This document shows, piece by piece, positions 1 to 7,776 of a stretch of DNA of 42,874 nt (position 1 is the first letter of the stretch; each line of letters opens with the position of its first letter). A program made the position numbers and the translations under genes. Source of the stretch: Acidobacteriaceae bacterium (lineage in GTDB: Bacteria; Acidobacteriota; Terriglobia; Terriglobales; Acidobacteriaceae); NCBI GenBank assembly GCA_003131585.1, contig PKVW01000068.1, positions 9,743 through 52,616 on the forward strand, written 5' to 3'. The notes under the pieces are model-generated. The model was not told the origin of the DNA, ran no database searches, and was given only the letters and a program-made list of their open reading frames with translations.

Positions 1-387
1 GATTCGAACGACATGTCGTTCCAGATGGCGGGGCGCATCGCCTTCAGGAAAGCGATGGAGCAGGCGAAGCCCACGATCCTGGAGCCGGTGATGTCGGTTG
101 AGATCACCGTGCCGGACGAGTTTGCGGGCTCGATCATGGGCGACTTGAACAGCCGGCGGGGACGGATCCAGGGCATGGACAACAAGGGCGGCAACACCGT
201 TGTGAAGGCCGAAGTGCCCATGGCCGAGATGCTGACCTACGGCGTGGATTTGACGTCAATGACCCAAGGCCGCGGCAGTTTCAACATGGAGATGCATCAT
301 TACGATGCGGTGCCGGCGGCGCTGCAGGAGAAGATTGTGGAGAAGGCGAAGGCGGCGCGGGGCGAGGTGAAGGAAGAGGAAGAATGA
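1..387 (+). CDS. fusA: Elongation factor G, C-terminal fragment (5' end outside window)
   Basis: The frame is open from base 1, so the start lies upstream of the window. The 128 visible residues match the end of domain IV and domain V of EF-G: DSNDMSFQMAG, the SVEITVPDEFAGSIMGDLN strand-helix, the RRGRIQGM turn and a final helix ending in a KEEEE tail. EF-G is the GTPase that drives ribosome translocation. The GTPase domain is not visible, so whether this is the main fusA or a fusA2-type paralogue cannot be told. The stop is TGA at 385-387. Family assignment is very likely; the symbol is less certain because of the truncation. Confidence 0.9.
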   Translation, partial: DSNDMSFQMAGRIAFRKAMEQAKPTILEPVMSVEITVPDEFAGSIMGDLNSRRGRIQGMDNKGGNTVVKAEVPMAEMLTYGVDLTSMTQGRGSFNMEMHHYDAVPAALQEKIVEKAKAARGEVKEEEE

Positions 388-532
388 CGGTGTCATCGCA
401 CCAGGCATTGGGAGGAGCGCGCTTTTTAATTTGCTCCTTACAAGCTCCATCTTAGAGAAGTTGACAGCGTGGCGGCTGCGACCTCTTGAAGGGAGACGAA
501 GTCCAAGTTTTACCTGCGTCGCAGCTCTAGCA

Positions 533-958
533 CTACGCCGTTTTCATCCCTTGCGCCTTCGCCAGCTTTGCCTGCCGCTCGTCGAACGTCCAGAATCGCT
601 CCGCCTTAAGTTCCACGGCGCAGGCGACGTGCAGTGTATCGAGGGTTCGCATACCGAGCTTCGGCCCATGTCGACGGGCGAGATCGGCGCATAGCCCGAA
701 CGCGTTTTCGGGCATGGGCGTCTCAAGCCATAAGCCGTCGGCCCGGTCGCGCTTCAATGTGTCGAAGACGGCATCCGCCTCAGCCTGGGAAATCTTGCGA
801 TAGAAAACCTGTTTGGCGATAGCATGGGAGCATTCCGCAGAATGAAGAGGAGTAAACCAGACGTGGGGTTTCTCTTTCATCCTCTCTCGCGCGGCGGGAG
901 AATGCACGTCTAGCACGTAGAGCGATGTGAGGAAACTGGTATCGGCGTAGACAGTCAG
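533..958 (-). CDS. VapC-like PIN-domain toxin (probable CTG start)
   Basis: PIN-domain proteins of this type are Mg-dependent endoribonucleases forming the toxin of VapBC modules. The N-terminus reads TVYADTSFLTSLYVLDVHS, with the first catalytic Asp in YADTSF; an acidic residue follows in SAECSHA, then the typical TLDTLHVACAVE and FWTFDERQAKLAKAQG motifs. About 141 residues, normal for VapC. The first ATG-type codon (GTG, 916) would delete the catalytic Asp. Between the upstream in-frame stop and that Asp the only usable initiator is CTG at 958-956, which overlaps the antitoxin stop as CTGA. This implies translational coupling to the antitoxin. Function is inferred from motifs and operon position. 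Confidence 0.8.
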   Translation of the reverse strand: MTVYADTSFLTSLYVLDVHSPAARERMKEKPHVWFTPLHSAECSHAIAKQVFYRKISQAEADAVFDTLKRDRADGLWLETPMPENAFGLCADLARRHGPKLGMRTLDTLHVACAVELKAERFWTFDERQAKLAKAQGMKTA

Positions 959-1191
959 AAACGGCCCCGGTCTTTAATCAAGTCATCCACGACAGTTAGA
1001 ACTCGGTCGCCAAATATCTTCCTGGCGCGAGCCTCGAAGTCGGGCCATTCCACTGGCTTCTCCTCTGGTTTCTCGGGAACGATGTGGGCAATGACGCGGT
1101 CGCGCTCCCGAAGTTCCACGGTGTTGCCCGCGCGCAGCCAGGTCTTGAGGCGGCGAGTATCGCGAAGCTGGCGGATATTCATGGAGCGCAT
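955..1191 (-). CDS. Phd/VapB-type antitoxin of the PIN-domain toxin
   Basis: A 78-residue protein starting MRSMNIRQLRDTRRLKTWLRAG, with the NTVELRERDRVIAHIVPE strand pattern of Phd/YefM-AbrB-like DNA-binding antitoxins, then an acidic helical tail (WPDFEARARKIFGDRV) of the kind that wraps a PIN toxin. Its stop overlaps the toxin start. The ATG at 1191 or the one at 1182 could be used; a longer reading from 1251 would run through the operator palindromes and is unlikely. A promoter (TTGACG 1229-1224, 18-bp spacer, CACAAT 1205-1200) puts the predicted transcript start almost at the ATG. Autoregulation by binding the adjacent palindromes is inferred from the family. Confidence 0.75.
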   Translation of the reverse strand: MRSMNIRQLRDTRRLKTWLRAGNTVELRERDRVIAHIVPEKPEEKPVEWPDFEARARKIFGDRVLTVVDDLIKDRGRF

Positions 1192-1201
1192 AAGTCCAAA
1201 T

Positions 1202-1222
1202 TGTGCCACATTGTGTGGCACA
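1202..1222. promoter_or_regulatory. Operator palindrome 1, within the antitoxin promoter
   Basis: Perfect inverted repeat with half-sites TGTGCCACA (1202-1210) and TGTGGCACA (1214-1222), spacer TTG. It covers most of the spacer and part of the -10 box of the predicted antitoxin promoter, an ideal position for autorepression by the antitoxin or its complex. The half-site core GTGNCACA is shared with the palindrome at 1243-1261. Confidence 0.7.
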
Positions 1223-1242
1223 TCGTCAAGCTTGTTGAGATG

Positions 1243-1261
1243 GTGACACATAATGTGTCAC
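1243..1261. promoter_or_regulatory. Operator palindrome 2, within the divergent MBL gene promoter
   Basis: Perfect inverted repeat GTGACACAT / ATGTGTCAC around a single central A. On the plus strand it lies between a -35-like TTGAGA (1235-1240) and a -10-like CACAAT (1259-1264, 18-bp spacer), i.e. in the predicted promoter of the MBL-fold gene that starts at 1290. It is related in sequence to the palindrome at 1202-1222, so one regulator may bind both. Confidence 0.65.
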
Positions 1262-1289
1262 AATGTAAATCGAGTCCACGAGGTTACCA

Positions 1290-2015
1290 ATGAAACTGCT
1301 GCCGACTCTGCTCTGCTCTCTGATTGCTGTTGCGCCGCTTGCACGTGCCGCCGACACGCAAGTCTTTCCCACATCGGCCGGGCCGGTCAAAATCACTCCT
1401 CTGTATCACGCCAGCACGCTGATCGAGGCGGGTGGAAAGACCGTCTACCTGGATCCCGCCAAACCTGTGAAATTCTCGGGGCTTCCCAAAGCGGACCTCA
1501 TTCTGATTACCGACATTCATGGGGATCACATGGATCCCGATGCGATTAAGGAAGCGAGCAACGTAGAAACTGACATCCTGGCTCCGCCCGCTGTGGTCCA
1601 AACAGTTACCAGCGCCAAGCCTATTGCCAATGGAGAAATGAAGAACTGGCGGGGATGGACGATTGAGGCTATTCCCGCATACAACCTGAAGCGCGGCCCC
1701 GCCCCGGGAAAACTATTTCACGACAAGGGACGCGGCAATGGCTACGTCCTCACCTATGGCGGCAAGCGATTCTACTTTTCAGGTGACACCGAGGGCGTGC
1801 CTGAGATGCGCGCGCTAAAGAACATCGATGTGGCGTTCGTGTGCATGAATCTGCCCTACACGATGCCACCCGAAGAGGCTGCTGACGCGGTAAAAGCCTT
1901 CCACCCGAAGGTTGTTATCCCGTATCACTATCGCGGATCTGATCTTGCCGTGTTTCAAAAAGCGCTGGAAGGGACGGGGATTGAGGTGCGGGTGCTTGAC
2001 TGGTATCCGAAATAG
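1290..2015 (+). CDS. Exported metallo-beta-lactamase-fold hydrolase (UlaG/YtnP-like)
   Basis: 241 residues with a Sec signal peptide (hydrophobic MKLLPTLLCSLIAVAPLARA, likely cut near residue 20). The mature part has the MBL-fold order: a YLDPAKP strand, the metal motif TDIHGDHMD (residues 74-82), FSGDTEG with the bridging Asp, and a late His in IPYHYRG. The first His of the usual HxHxDH motif is Asp here (DIHGDH). Members of this branch act on phosphodiester, lactone or similar bonds; the substrate cannot be read from sequence. The start ATG has GAGG about 8 nt upstream. The gene is divergent from the toxin-antitoxin pair and shares its operator region. Confidence 0.8.
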   Translation: MKLLPTLLCSLIAVAPLARAADTQVFPTSAGPVKITPLYHASTLIEAGGKTVYLDPAKPVKFSGLPKADLILITDIHGDHMDPDAIKEASNVETDILAPPAVVQTVTSAKPIANGEMKNWRGWTIEAIPAYNLKRGPAPGKLFHDKGRGNGYVLTYGGKRFYFSGDTEGVPEMRALKNIDVAFVCMNLPYTMPPEEAADAVKAFHPKVVIPYHYRGSDLAVFQKALEGTGIEVRVLDWYPK

Positions 2016-2049
2016 TTAAGACTGGAAGTAGGCCTCGCTGCGCTTGGCC

Positions 2050-2070
2050 GGACAGCCGAGGCGGCCGTCC
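2050..2070. repeat. REP-like palindrome copy (degenerate)
   Basis: GGACAGCCG (2050-2058) and CGGCCGTCC (2062-2070) form an imperfect inverted repeat between the MBL gene and ruvB. A near-identical but perfect copy (GGACAGCCG, GGGG loop, CGGCTGTCC) is at 38242-38263. A 12-bp direct repeat CATGGTTCGTGG (2074-2085 and 2099-2110) follows and overlaps the ruvB start. Confidence 0.5.
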
Positions 2071-2099
2071 CGGCATGGTTCGTGGGCGGCTGTCTCCAC

Positions 2100-3176
2100 A
2101 TGGTTCGTGGTAATATCCGGCCAGTGGCCACTGCCAGGAACAATCCCAATCTGAATTACAGCGCCGACCGGCTGGTTTCGGCTGCGCCGGTCGAGGACGA
2201 TTCGTCGTTTGAGCTGAAGCTGCGGCCGCAGCGGCTCGGCGAGTTCATCGGGCAGGCCAAAGTTAAAGAGAATCTGGCGGTGGCGATTGAGGCGGCACGC
2301 TCGCGCGGCGAGGCCATGGATCACGTGTTGCTGTACGGGCCTCCGGGGCTGGGGAAGACGACGCTGGCCAACATTATTGCGAATGAGCTGGGCGTCCACT
2401 TCCAGCCGACCGCCGCGCCGCTGCTGCAGATCAAGGGCGACCTGACGGCGATCATCACCAACATGCAGGACAAGCAAGTTCTGTTCATCGATGAGATTCA
2501 CCGGCTGCAGCCGGTGCTGGAAGAGCTGCTGTATTCCGCGCTGGAGGACTACAAGCTGGACATCATCATTGGGCAGGGACCCTCGGCGCGGACGCACACG
2601 CTGGAAGTGAAGCCGTTTACGTTTGTCGGCGCGACTACGCGGGCGGGATTGATTTCCGCGCCGCTGCGGTCGCGGTTTGGGATCGTGCTAAGGCTGGAGT
2701 TTTACAATCCGGAGGATTTGCGGGTGATTGTGGAGCGGTCCGCGGAGATTTTGGGAGTTGAAGTCGACGACGCGGGTGCGATTGAGATTGCGAGCCGGTC
2801 GCGGGGAACGCCGCGAATCGCGAACCGGCTGCTGCGGCGGGTGCGCGACTACGCGCAGGTGCGCGGAGCGGGCAAGATTGATCTGCCCACGGCGCAGGCA
2901 GCGCTACAGATGCTGGAAGTGGATAAATACGGGTTCGACGAAGTGGACCGCCGGTTGCTGCTGACGATTATCGAGAAATATCAGGGTGGCCCCGTGGGCG
3001 TGAATACTCTGGCGGCGGTGCTGGCCGAAGAACCGGACGCCATTGAAGAGATTTACGAGCCGTTCCTGATGCAGATTGGGTTTTTGAACCGCACTCCACG
3101 CGGGCGAGTGGCGACGCAGCTGGCGTACGATCATTTTGGAATCACTCCGAACCGAAGGCAGAGCTCGCTGTTTTGA
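2100..3176 (+). CDS. ruvB: Holliday junction branch migration helicase RuvB
   Basis: AAA+ ATPase that, with RuvA, drives branch migration of Holliday junctions before RuvC resolution. Visible: the [12 protein letters not shown] entry motif, Walker [10 protein letters not shown] (about residues 80-88), Walker B VLFIDEIH (127-134), sensor GATTRAG, arginine-finger region PLRSRFG, and the C-terminal winged helix ending in the [12 protein letters not shown] motif. 358 residues, close to the family norm. ATG 2100 is preferred; GTG 2082 in the same frame is an alternative, and both sit in a short repeat with no clear ribosome site. No ruvA or ruvC is adjacent. Confidence 0.95.
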   Translation: MVRGNIRPVATARNNPNLNYSADRLVSAAPVEDDSSFELKLRPQRLGEFIGQAKVKENLAVAIEAARSRGEAMDHVLLYGPPGLGKTTLANIIANELGVHFQPTAAPLLQIKGDLTAIITNMQDKQVLFIDEIHRLQPVLEELLYSALEDYKLDIIIGQGPSARTHTLEVKPFTFVGATTRAGLISAPLRSRFGIVLRLEFYNPEDLRVIVERSAEILGVEVDDAGAIEIASRSRGTPRIANRLLRRVRDYAQVRGAGKIDLPTAQAALQMLEVDKYGFDEVDRRLLLTIIEKYQGGPVGVNTLAAVLAEEPDAIEEIYEPFLMQIGFLNRTPRGRVATQLAYDHFGITPNRRQSSLF

Positions 3177-3373
3177 AGTCTAATCTTGCGCGCCACAGAC
3201 ACGCCGCGCGGAGGTCCGCACGGCTCCCTTTTCAGCTCCCGCCCCGCCGTGAACGCCGTCATAAACGTGTTCGGGAAACCTCGAAACGATGCTTTTCTTG
3301 TTCTGGCAGATGCGCTCATGGTGTATCTTGCTGGTTTCCTCGCGAGGCGTAAACGAGGAGATGTGAGGTCGCT

Positions 3374-6013
3374 TTGCGTTCGCGTCGAGTTCGAGCTTTT
3401 CCCTTCAAAAGGTTTCTGAGATTGCTGTCGGCCGCGCTGACGCTGCTTGGAGCCGTGGAGTTGGCAGGGGGCGCATCGGCGCCGCAAGCGGCGCCTACGG
3501 CGCAGGGAACGGTTCTGGCGCCACAAGATACAAGCGGGCAAAAGCCTGCGACGTCCCCGCAAAATCCGCCGCCATCCGCGCAGTTGCCGCAACCGGCCAG
3601 GAATCGGGAAGCGCGGCCGGTGCCGAAGCCACCATTCGCGCCCCCGGCACTGACTATTCCGCGCTTGACCCGCGCTCCGGCGCTCGAAGACTTTCTGAGA
3701 ATGCAGCCCCAGGGTGAGACAGCGCTGCAGATGGCGAAGGTGACAGGCTTCGTGCAACGCGATCCGCACGATGGCGAGAAAGTCTCGGAGGAGACCGCGG
3801 CCTATCTGGGCTACGACCAGAAAAATCTGTACATCGTGTTTGTATGTTTCGACGATCCGAAGAAAGTGCGGGCGCGGATGTCGCGCCGGGAAGACATTGC
3901 AGACGACGATCAAGTTGCAGTCGTGTTCGATACCTTTCATGACCGGCGGCGCGCCTATGAGTTTCAGACAACGCCGCTGGGCGTACAGTGGGATGCGATC
4001 TACACCGAGGCTTCACGCGCCGAGACCGGCGGTAACTGGGATACTTCATTCGATACAGTGTGGGATTCGCGGGGCAAAGTCACCGGTCGCGGTTTTGTGG
4101 TGTGGATGGCGATTCCATTCAAGAGCCTGCGTTTTCCGGCGACGAAAGAGCAGGAATGGGGAATCATTCTGTATCGCGGAATCGTCCGCAAGAACGAGGA
4201 TTCATTTTGGCCGCAGATTTCGTACAAAATGGCGGGCAGGCTGGGGCAGGCGGCGACGCTGTATGGGCTGGAAGGAATTTCGCCGGGGCGCAGCATTGAG
4301 CTGATTCCTTACGGAATCATGCGGGGCTTCCGGGCGCTCGACACGCGCGATCCGGCCAATCCATTTTTTCAACATTCGGTGGCGCAGGGGCAGGCGGGCA
4401 TGGACGCGAAGTTCGTGATCCATGACCACTTTGTGTTGGATATGACGGCGAATCCGGACTTCAGCCAGGTGGAGTCGGAGGATCCGCAGATCACGGTGAA
4501 TCAGAGATTCGAAGTATATTTTCCGGAGAAGCGGCCGTTCTTTCTGGAGAACGAAGACTACTTCCGCACGCCGCTGGATTTGTTTTTCACGCGCAATATC
4601 GAGGACCCCTCGGCGGGAATCCGGCTGACGGGGAAGGAAGGCCCATATTCGGTGGGCTTGATGGCGACCGATGACCGCGCTCCCGGACAAGCGGTCGCGA
4701 ATTACTTTCCGCTCTCCGGTACTCGATCCTACTTCACCATTGCGCGGGTGAGCCGGGATGTGTTCAAGGAGTCGAGCGTGGGAACGCTATACACGGACTG
4801 GGAGTGTCCAGTGACGGGCGAGTTTAACCGCGTGGGCGGCGTGGATACGCGGCTGAAGTTCAACGCTAACTGGACCCTGGATGGGCAGGCCGTGGTGAGC
4901 TCAAGTAACTTGGCCGGCAACTTCTTTTCCTCCACCTACTCGAGCAACAACTGCGAGACCAACCTGTTTCCCTTCGACTCCGGCAGCATCGGAAAGGGCA
5001 ACTACTATGCCGGCCCCGCGGACAAGCTGGACTTGAAACGCGACGGACTGCACTTTTCCTACGAGGGAGTTTACGACGACATCAGTCCGGGATTCGTGAC
5101 CGTGCCCGGATTCGTGAATCGCGTGGACATTCGCGGCCTCTACCAGACCATCGACTACCGTTTCCGTCCCAAGAAGGGCTGGATCGTGGACTGGGGACCT
5201 TCGTTGAACCAGCGCTACGTGTTCGATCACGAAGGCACCCGGCTGGATACGGATTATCAGCCCTATCTGGCGATCCAGGGACGCGGGCAAACGTTCATCT
5301 ATTTGTATCCTTATGAAGAATTAAGGGAGCGGCTGAGGCCACAGGATTTCTCTTTTCTCGGTTTATCCGTAACCCAGAACCAGGACTATCACGAACACCG
5401 CAGCGGAGCTTCGTTCCAAACCGGCTACTTTTCGAAGGCTACATTAGGGGCGAGCTACTTCTGGGGAGACGGAGTGAACTTCGTGCCCGCGGCGAACGCG
5501 GCGCCGCAGGCTCTTCTGGCGCGCCTGGACACCGGCTCTGCGACGCTGACATTCCGTCCACTCAAGCCCCTGAAGATTGAAAACACTTATCTGTTTGAAC
5601 GCTTGCGAGCCACCGATAGCGCATATCTTCTTGCCCTCTCGCAGACACCCGGCGTCGGGAAAGGTATCTTCGACAACCACATCGTGCGCAGCAAGTGGAA
5701 CTGGCAGTTCACTCCGCAACTCTCGCTCCGTCTGATTCTGCAGTACAACTCAGTCCTGGCGAACACGCCGGGCAATGCGCCTTACCCATATACCTACCTG
5801 CCGACGCAGAAGCAGTTCAATGCCGATTTCCTGATCACTTACCTGGTGCATCCAGGCACTGCGATTTATGTCGGCTATAACAGCGACCTGCAGAACCTGG
5901 ACCACGGGCTCATGCCAGATCCCGCGGGCCTGGCAGGGCTCTATACATCCAAGGGCTATATCAACGACAGTCGGCAATTCTTTGTGAAAGCCTCGTACCA
6001 GTTCCGCTTCTGA
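3374..6013 (+). CDS. DUF5916 outer-membrane protein with N-terminal CBM9/DOMON-like domain
   Basis: 879 residues. A signal peptide (charged MRSRRVRAFPFKRF, then LLSAALTLLGAVELAGG) is followed by an Ala/Pro/Gln-rich linker to about residue 90. Next is a beta-sandwich resembling the family 9 carbohydrate-binding domain (about 100-290; AAYLGYDQKNLYIVFVCFD, VVWMAIPFKSLRF, EWGIILYR). The remainder has the DUF5916 signature (NPDFSQVESEDPQITVNQRF, YFPEKRPFFLENEDYF) and amphipathic strands ending in YQFRF, a terminal Phe typical of outer-membrane barrels. The start is TTG at 3374 with GAGG 5-8 nt upstream. Substrate unknown; glycan or polymer handling at the surface is inference. Confidence 0.8.
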   Translation: MRSRRVRAFPFKRFLRLLSAALTLLGAVELAGGASAPQAAPTAQGTVLAPQDTSGQKPATSPQNPPPSAQLPQPARNREARPVPKPPFAPPALTIPRLTRAPALEDFLRMQPQGETALQMAKVTGFVQRDPHDGEKVSEETAAYLGYDQKNLYIVFVCFDDPKKVRARMSRREDIADDDQVAVVFDTFHDRRRAYEFQTTPLGVQWDAIYTEASRAETGGNWDTSFDTVWDSRGKVTGRGFVVWMAIPFKSLRFPATKEQEWGIILYRGIVRKNEDSFWPQISYKMAGRLGQAATLYGLEGISPGRSIELIPYGIMRGFRALDTRDPANPFFQHSVAQGQAGMDAKFVIHDHFVLDMTANPDFSQVESEDPQITVNQRFEVYFPEKRPFFLENEDYFRTPLDLFFTRNIEDPSAGIRLTGKEGPYSVGLMATDDRAPGQAVANYFPLSGTRSYFTIARVSRDVFKESSVGTLYTDWECPVTGEFNRVGGVDTRLKFNANWTLDGQAVVSSSNLAGNFFSSTYSSNNCETNLFPFDSGSIGKGNYYAGPADKLDLKRDGLHFSYEGVYDDISPGFVTVPGFVNRVDIRGLYQTIDYRFRPKKGWIVDWGPSLNQRYVFDHEGTRLDTDYQPYLAIQGRGQTFIYLYPYEELRERLRPQDFSFLGLSVTQNQDYHEHRSGASFQTGYFSKATLGASYFWGDGVNFVPAANAAPQALLARLDTGSATLTFRPLKPLKIENTYLFERLRATDSAYLLALSQTPGVGKGIFDNHIVRSKWNWQFTPQLSLRLILQYNSVLANTPGNAPYPYTYLPTQKQFNADFLITYLVHPGTAIYVGYNSDLQNLDHGLMPDPAGLAGLYTSKGYINDSRQFFVKASYQFRF

Positions 6014-6145
6014 GGATGGGTGTCATCCTGAGCAAGCGTTCTTTGCGCCGCGAAGGATCTGGGCGACCGCGCGAAGGGCCGCGTCCCTGGCGACCCAATA
6101 ATCGCGCGTTTGGCTCGCTTCCTCAACATTGCCGGCCGCTCCGCA

Positions 6146-6175
6146 TTGCTGAATCCCGAGGCGTTCCGGTAGAAT
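6146..6175 (+). promoter_or_regulatory. Predicted promoter of rpmE
   Basis: TTGCTG (6146-6151), 18-bp spacer, TAGAAT (6170-6175). It implies a leader of about 25 nt before the rpmE ATG at 6206. Identified by consensus only. Confidence 0.45.
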
Positions 6176-6205
6176 CTAAGGACTCGGATCGAGGTTTGAA
6201 CCCAT

Positions 6206-6496
6206 ATGAAAGCTGCCATTCATCCCGCTTATAACGAAGTGCGCGTGCATTGTGCATGCGGCAATGCGTTCGTCACCCGTTCCACCCATAGGGGAGACAT
6301 CGGCGTAGAAATCTGCTCCGCCTGCCATCCCTTCTTTACCGGCAAGCAGAAGCTGATGGATACCGCCGGACGCGTGGAGCGCTTCCGCCGCAAGTACGCC
6401 AAGAATGCGCCGAAAGCCGAAACCAAAGCCGAAACCAAAGCCGAAACGAAGACCGAAGCCGCGGTCGCAACAAAGACCGAGCTGGCGAAGAGCTGA
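6206..6496 (+). CDS. rpmE: 50S ribosomal protein L31, zinc-binding type, with repeat tail
   Basis: Starts [20 protein letters not shown] and contains the four zinc ligands C16, C18, C37 and C40 plus the signature [15 protein letters not shown]31 bridges the large and small ribosomal subunits. The core ends near residue 66. The remaining ~30 residues are a low-complexity tail built from a 12-nt tandem unit (about 6414-6460) encoding repeated KAET, which makes the protein (96 residues) longer than most L31 proteins. A Zn-binding form implies zinc-replete expression by family knowledge. Confidence 0.95.
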   Translation: MKAAIHPAYNEVRVHCACGNAFVTRSTHRGDIGVEICSACHPFFTGKQKLMDTAGRVERFRRKYAKNAPKAETKAETKAETKTEAAVATKTELAKS

Positions 6497-6600
6497 CGCC
6501 TGGTCGCCGATTTGCGCGGATTACCACCGGTACACCTTTGAATTCAGCCCTCGCCCATCGGCGGGGGCTTCCGCTTTGCAAGACCAAGTAGAATAGAAGC

Positions 6601-7773
6601 GTGCACAAGTTCTGGGATAATGCGACGCAAGGCTTGTGTGGCGCGGGCGCCCTCGCCCGCGAGGCGCCATTCCTGAAGCCAGTCCCCGCGCAGCTTTCAA
6701 TCGGCAACATTAACACCGCCCCCGCTACGGTCCTGGCTCCCATGGCCGGCGTCACCGATACGGTCTTCCGCCGCTTCATCCGCAACCTCGGCGGCTGCGG
6801 GCTGATCATGACCGAGTTCACTTCGGCCGACGGCGTGCTCCGTAAGAAAGATCAGAAAGCCAAGCGGTATCTCCACTTCTATGAAGACGAGCATCCGATT
6901 TCGGCGCAGCTTTTTGGCAGCGATCCGCAAGTGATGGCGGAAGCGGCGCACATGGTCGAAGGCCTGGGGTTCGACCTGGTGGACTTGAACCTGGGCTGTC
7001 CGGCAAAAAAAGTCGTGAAGTGCAACGGAGGCTCCGGGCTGCTGCGTGATCTGCCGGCCATCGGCCGCATCTTCGAAGCCGTGCGCGCCGCGGTGAAGAT
7101 TCCCTTCACGGTGAAGTTTCGCGCCGGCTGGAGTGACGACGAGATCGTTTGCGTGGAACTGGCCCGCATGGCGGAATCGTGCGGTTTGGCGGCGGTCGCG
7201 TTGCACGCTCGCACCCGCGAGCAGGGCTATAGCGGACAGGCGCGTTGGGAATGGATTGCCGCAGTGAAAGACGCCGTGAGCATTCCCGTCATCGGCAACG
7301 GCGATATCCGCACGCCCGAAGACGCCTGCGCCATGGTCACCCAGACGGGCTGCGATGCGGTGATGATCGGCCGCACCGCACCGTCGAATCCCTGGATCTT
7401 CCGCCAGATTCAGCAGTATTGCGACGGGATCGGTCGGGAAGGGCACGACTTCAGTCGTGCCGATAGTGTTGCGAGATCCGGATCGGCTTTAGCCGCTGAC
7501 GCACTCATAAGCCAGCCCTACGACGAGCCCAGCGAGGCCGACCGCTACCAGATGATCCGCACCTACTTCCAGATGCTGATCGAAGAGGAACTGCCGGATG
7601 CCGTTGGGAAAATGAAGCAGTTTGCCTCCTGGTTCACGCACGGCGTGCCCGGCGGAGCGGCGCTGCGCAAGGCGATCTATGAATCGAAGAGCGCGCTGGA
7701 GATTCTGGAGAGGGTGGAAGAATTCTTCGAAGCCAGGTTGTGTGGCGCGGGCGCCCTCGCCCGCGAAGGCTAG
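6601..7773 (+). CDS. dusB: tRNA-dihydrouridine synthase (DusB-like) carrying repeat-derived peptides
   Basis: FMN enzyme reducing uridines in tRNA D-loops. Visible: VLAPMAGVTDTVFRRF at the barrel entry, MTEFTSADG, the catalytic-Cys motif NLGCPAKKVVKCNGGSGLL, LHARTREQGYSG and VIGNGDI, DAVMIGR for FMN phosphate binding, then a helical C-terminus. At 390 residues it is longer than most family members because three dispersed repeats are read in frame: CGAGALARE near the N-terminus, GHDFSRA in a middle linker and CGAGALAREG at the very C-terminus. GTG 6601 lies only 6 nt after a TAGAAT box (6589-6594), suggesting a leaderless message. A later start would remove the first repeat but no other good initiator was seen. 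Confidence 0.92.
   Translation: MHKFWDNATQGLCGAGALAREAPFLKPVPAQLSIGNINTAPATVLAPMAGVTDTVFRRFIRNLGGCGLIMTEFTSADGVLRKKDQKAKRYLHFYEDEHPISAQLFGSDPQVMAEAAHMVEGLGFDLVDLNLGCPAKKVVKCNGGSGLLRDLPAIGRIFEAVRAAVKIPFTVKFRAGWSDDEIVCVELARMAESCGLAAVALHARTREQGYSGQARWEWIAAVKDAVSIPVIGNGDIRTPEDACAMVTQTGCDAVMIGRTAPSNPWIFRQIQQYCDGIGREGHDFSRADSVARSGSALAADALISQPYDEPSEADRYQMIRTYFQMLIEEELPDAVGKMKQFASWFTHGVPGGAALRKAIYESKSALEILERVEEFFEARLCGAGALAREG
6634..6662 (+). repeat. 29-bp dispersed repeat, copy 1 (in dusB N-terminus)
   Basis: A 29-bp stretch identical to 7738-7766. It contains an 8-bp hairpin, CGCGGGCG (6642-6649) and CGCCCGCG (6654-6661), around CCCT. It is translated as LCGAGALARE. Confidence 0.85.
7442..7461 (+). 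repeat. Palindromic repeat inside dusB
   Basis: Perfect inverted repeat GGCACGACT / AGTCGTGCC around TC, translated within the linker as GHDFSRA. It is similar in design to the palindrome at 41309-41329 (GGCACGGCT / AGCCGTGCC), so probably one repeat family. Confidence 0.7.
7738..7766 (+). repeat. 29-bp dispersed repeat, copy 2 (dusB C-terminus)
   Basis: Second exact copy of the 29-bp repeat at 6634-6662. The offset is 1104 bp, a multiple of three, so it is read in the same frame (LCGAGALAREG, then the TAG stop at 7771). It supplies the C-terminal residues of the predicted DusB protein. Confidence 0.85.
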
Positions 7774-7776
7774 GCT

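Noticed and set aside
413-438. AGGAGC ... GCTCCT hairpin with T-rich loop after the EF-G gene
   Set aside because: Only 6 bp with a 14-nt loop and no T-run after the second arm, so too weak to call a terminator.
1252-1549. Plus-strand frame overlapping the MBL-fold gene start
   Set aside because: Shadow of the exported MBL protein, which has a signal peptide and metal motifs in its own frame.
3186-3419. 77-codon plus-strand frame upstream of the DUF5916 gene
   Set aside because: Overlaps the signal-peptide coding region in another frame, has no ribosome site and no recognisable protein features.
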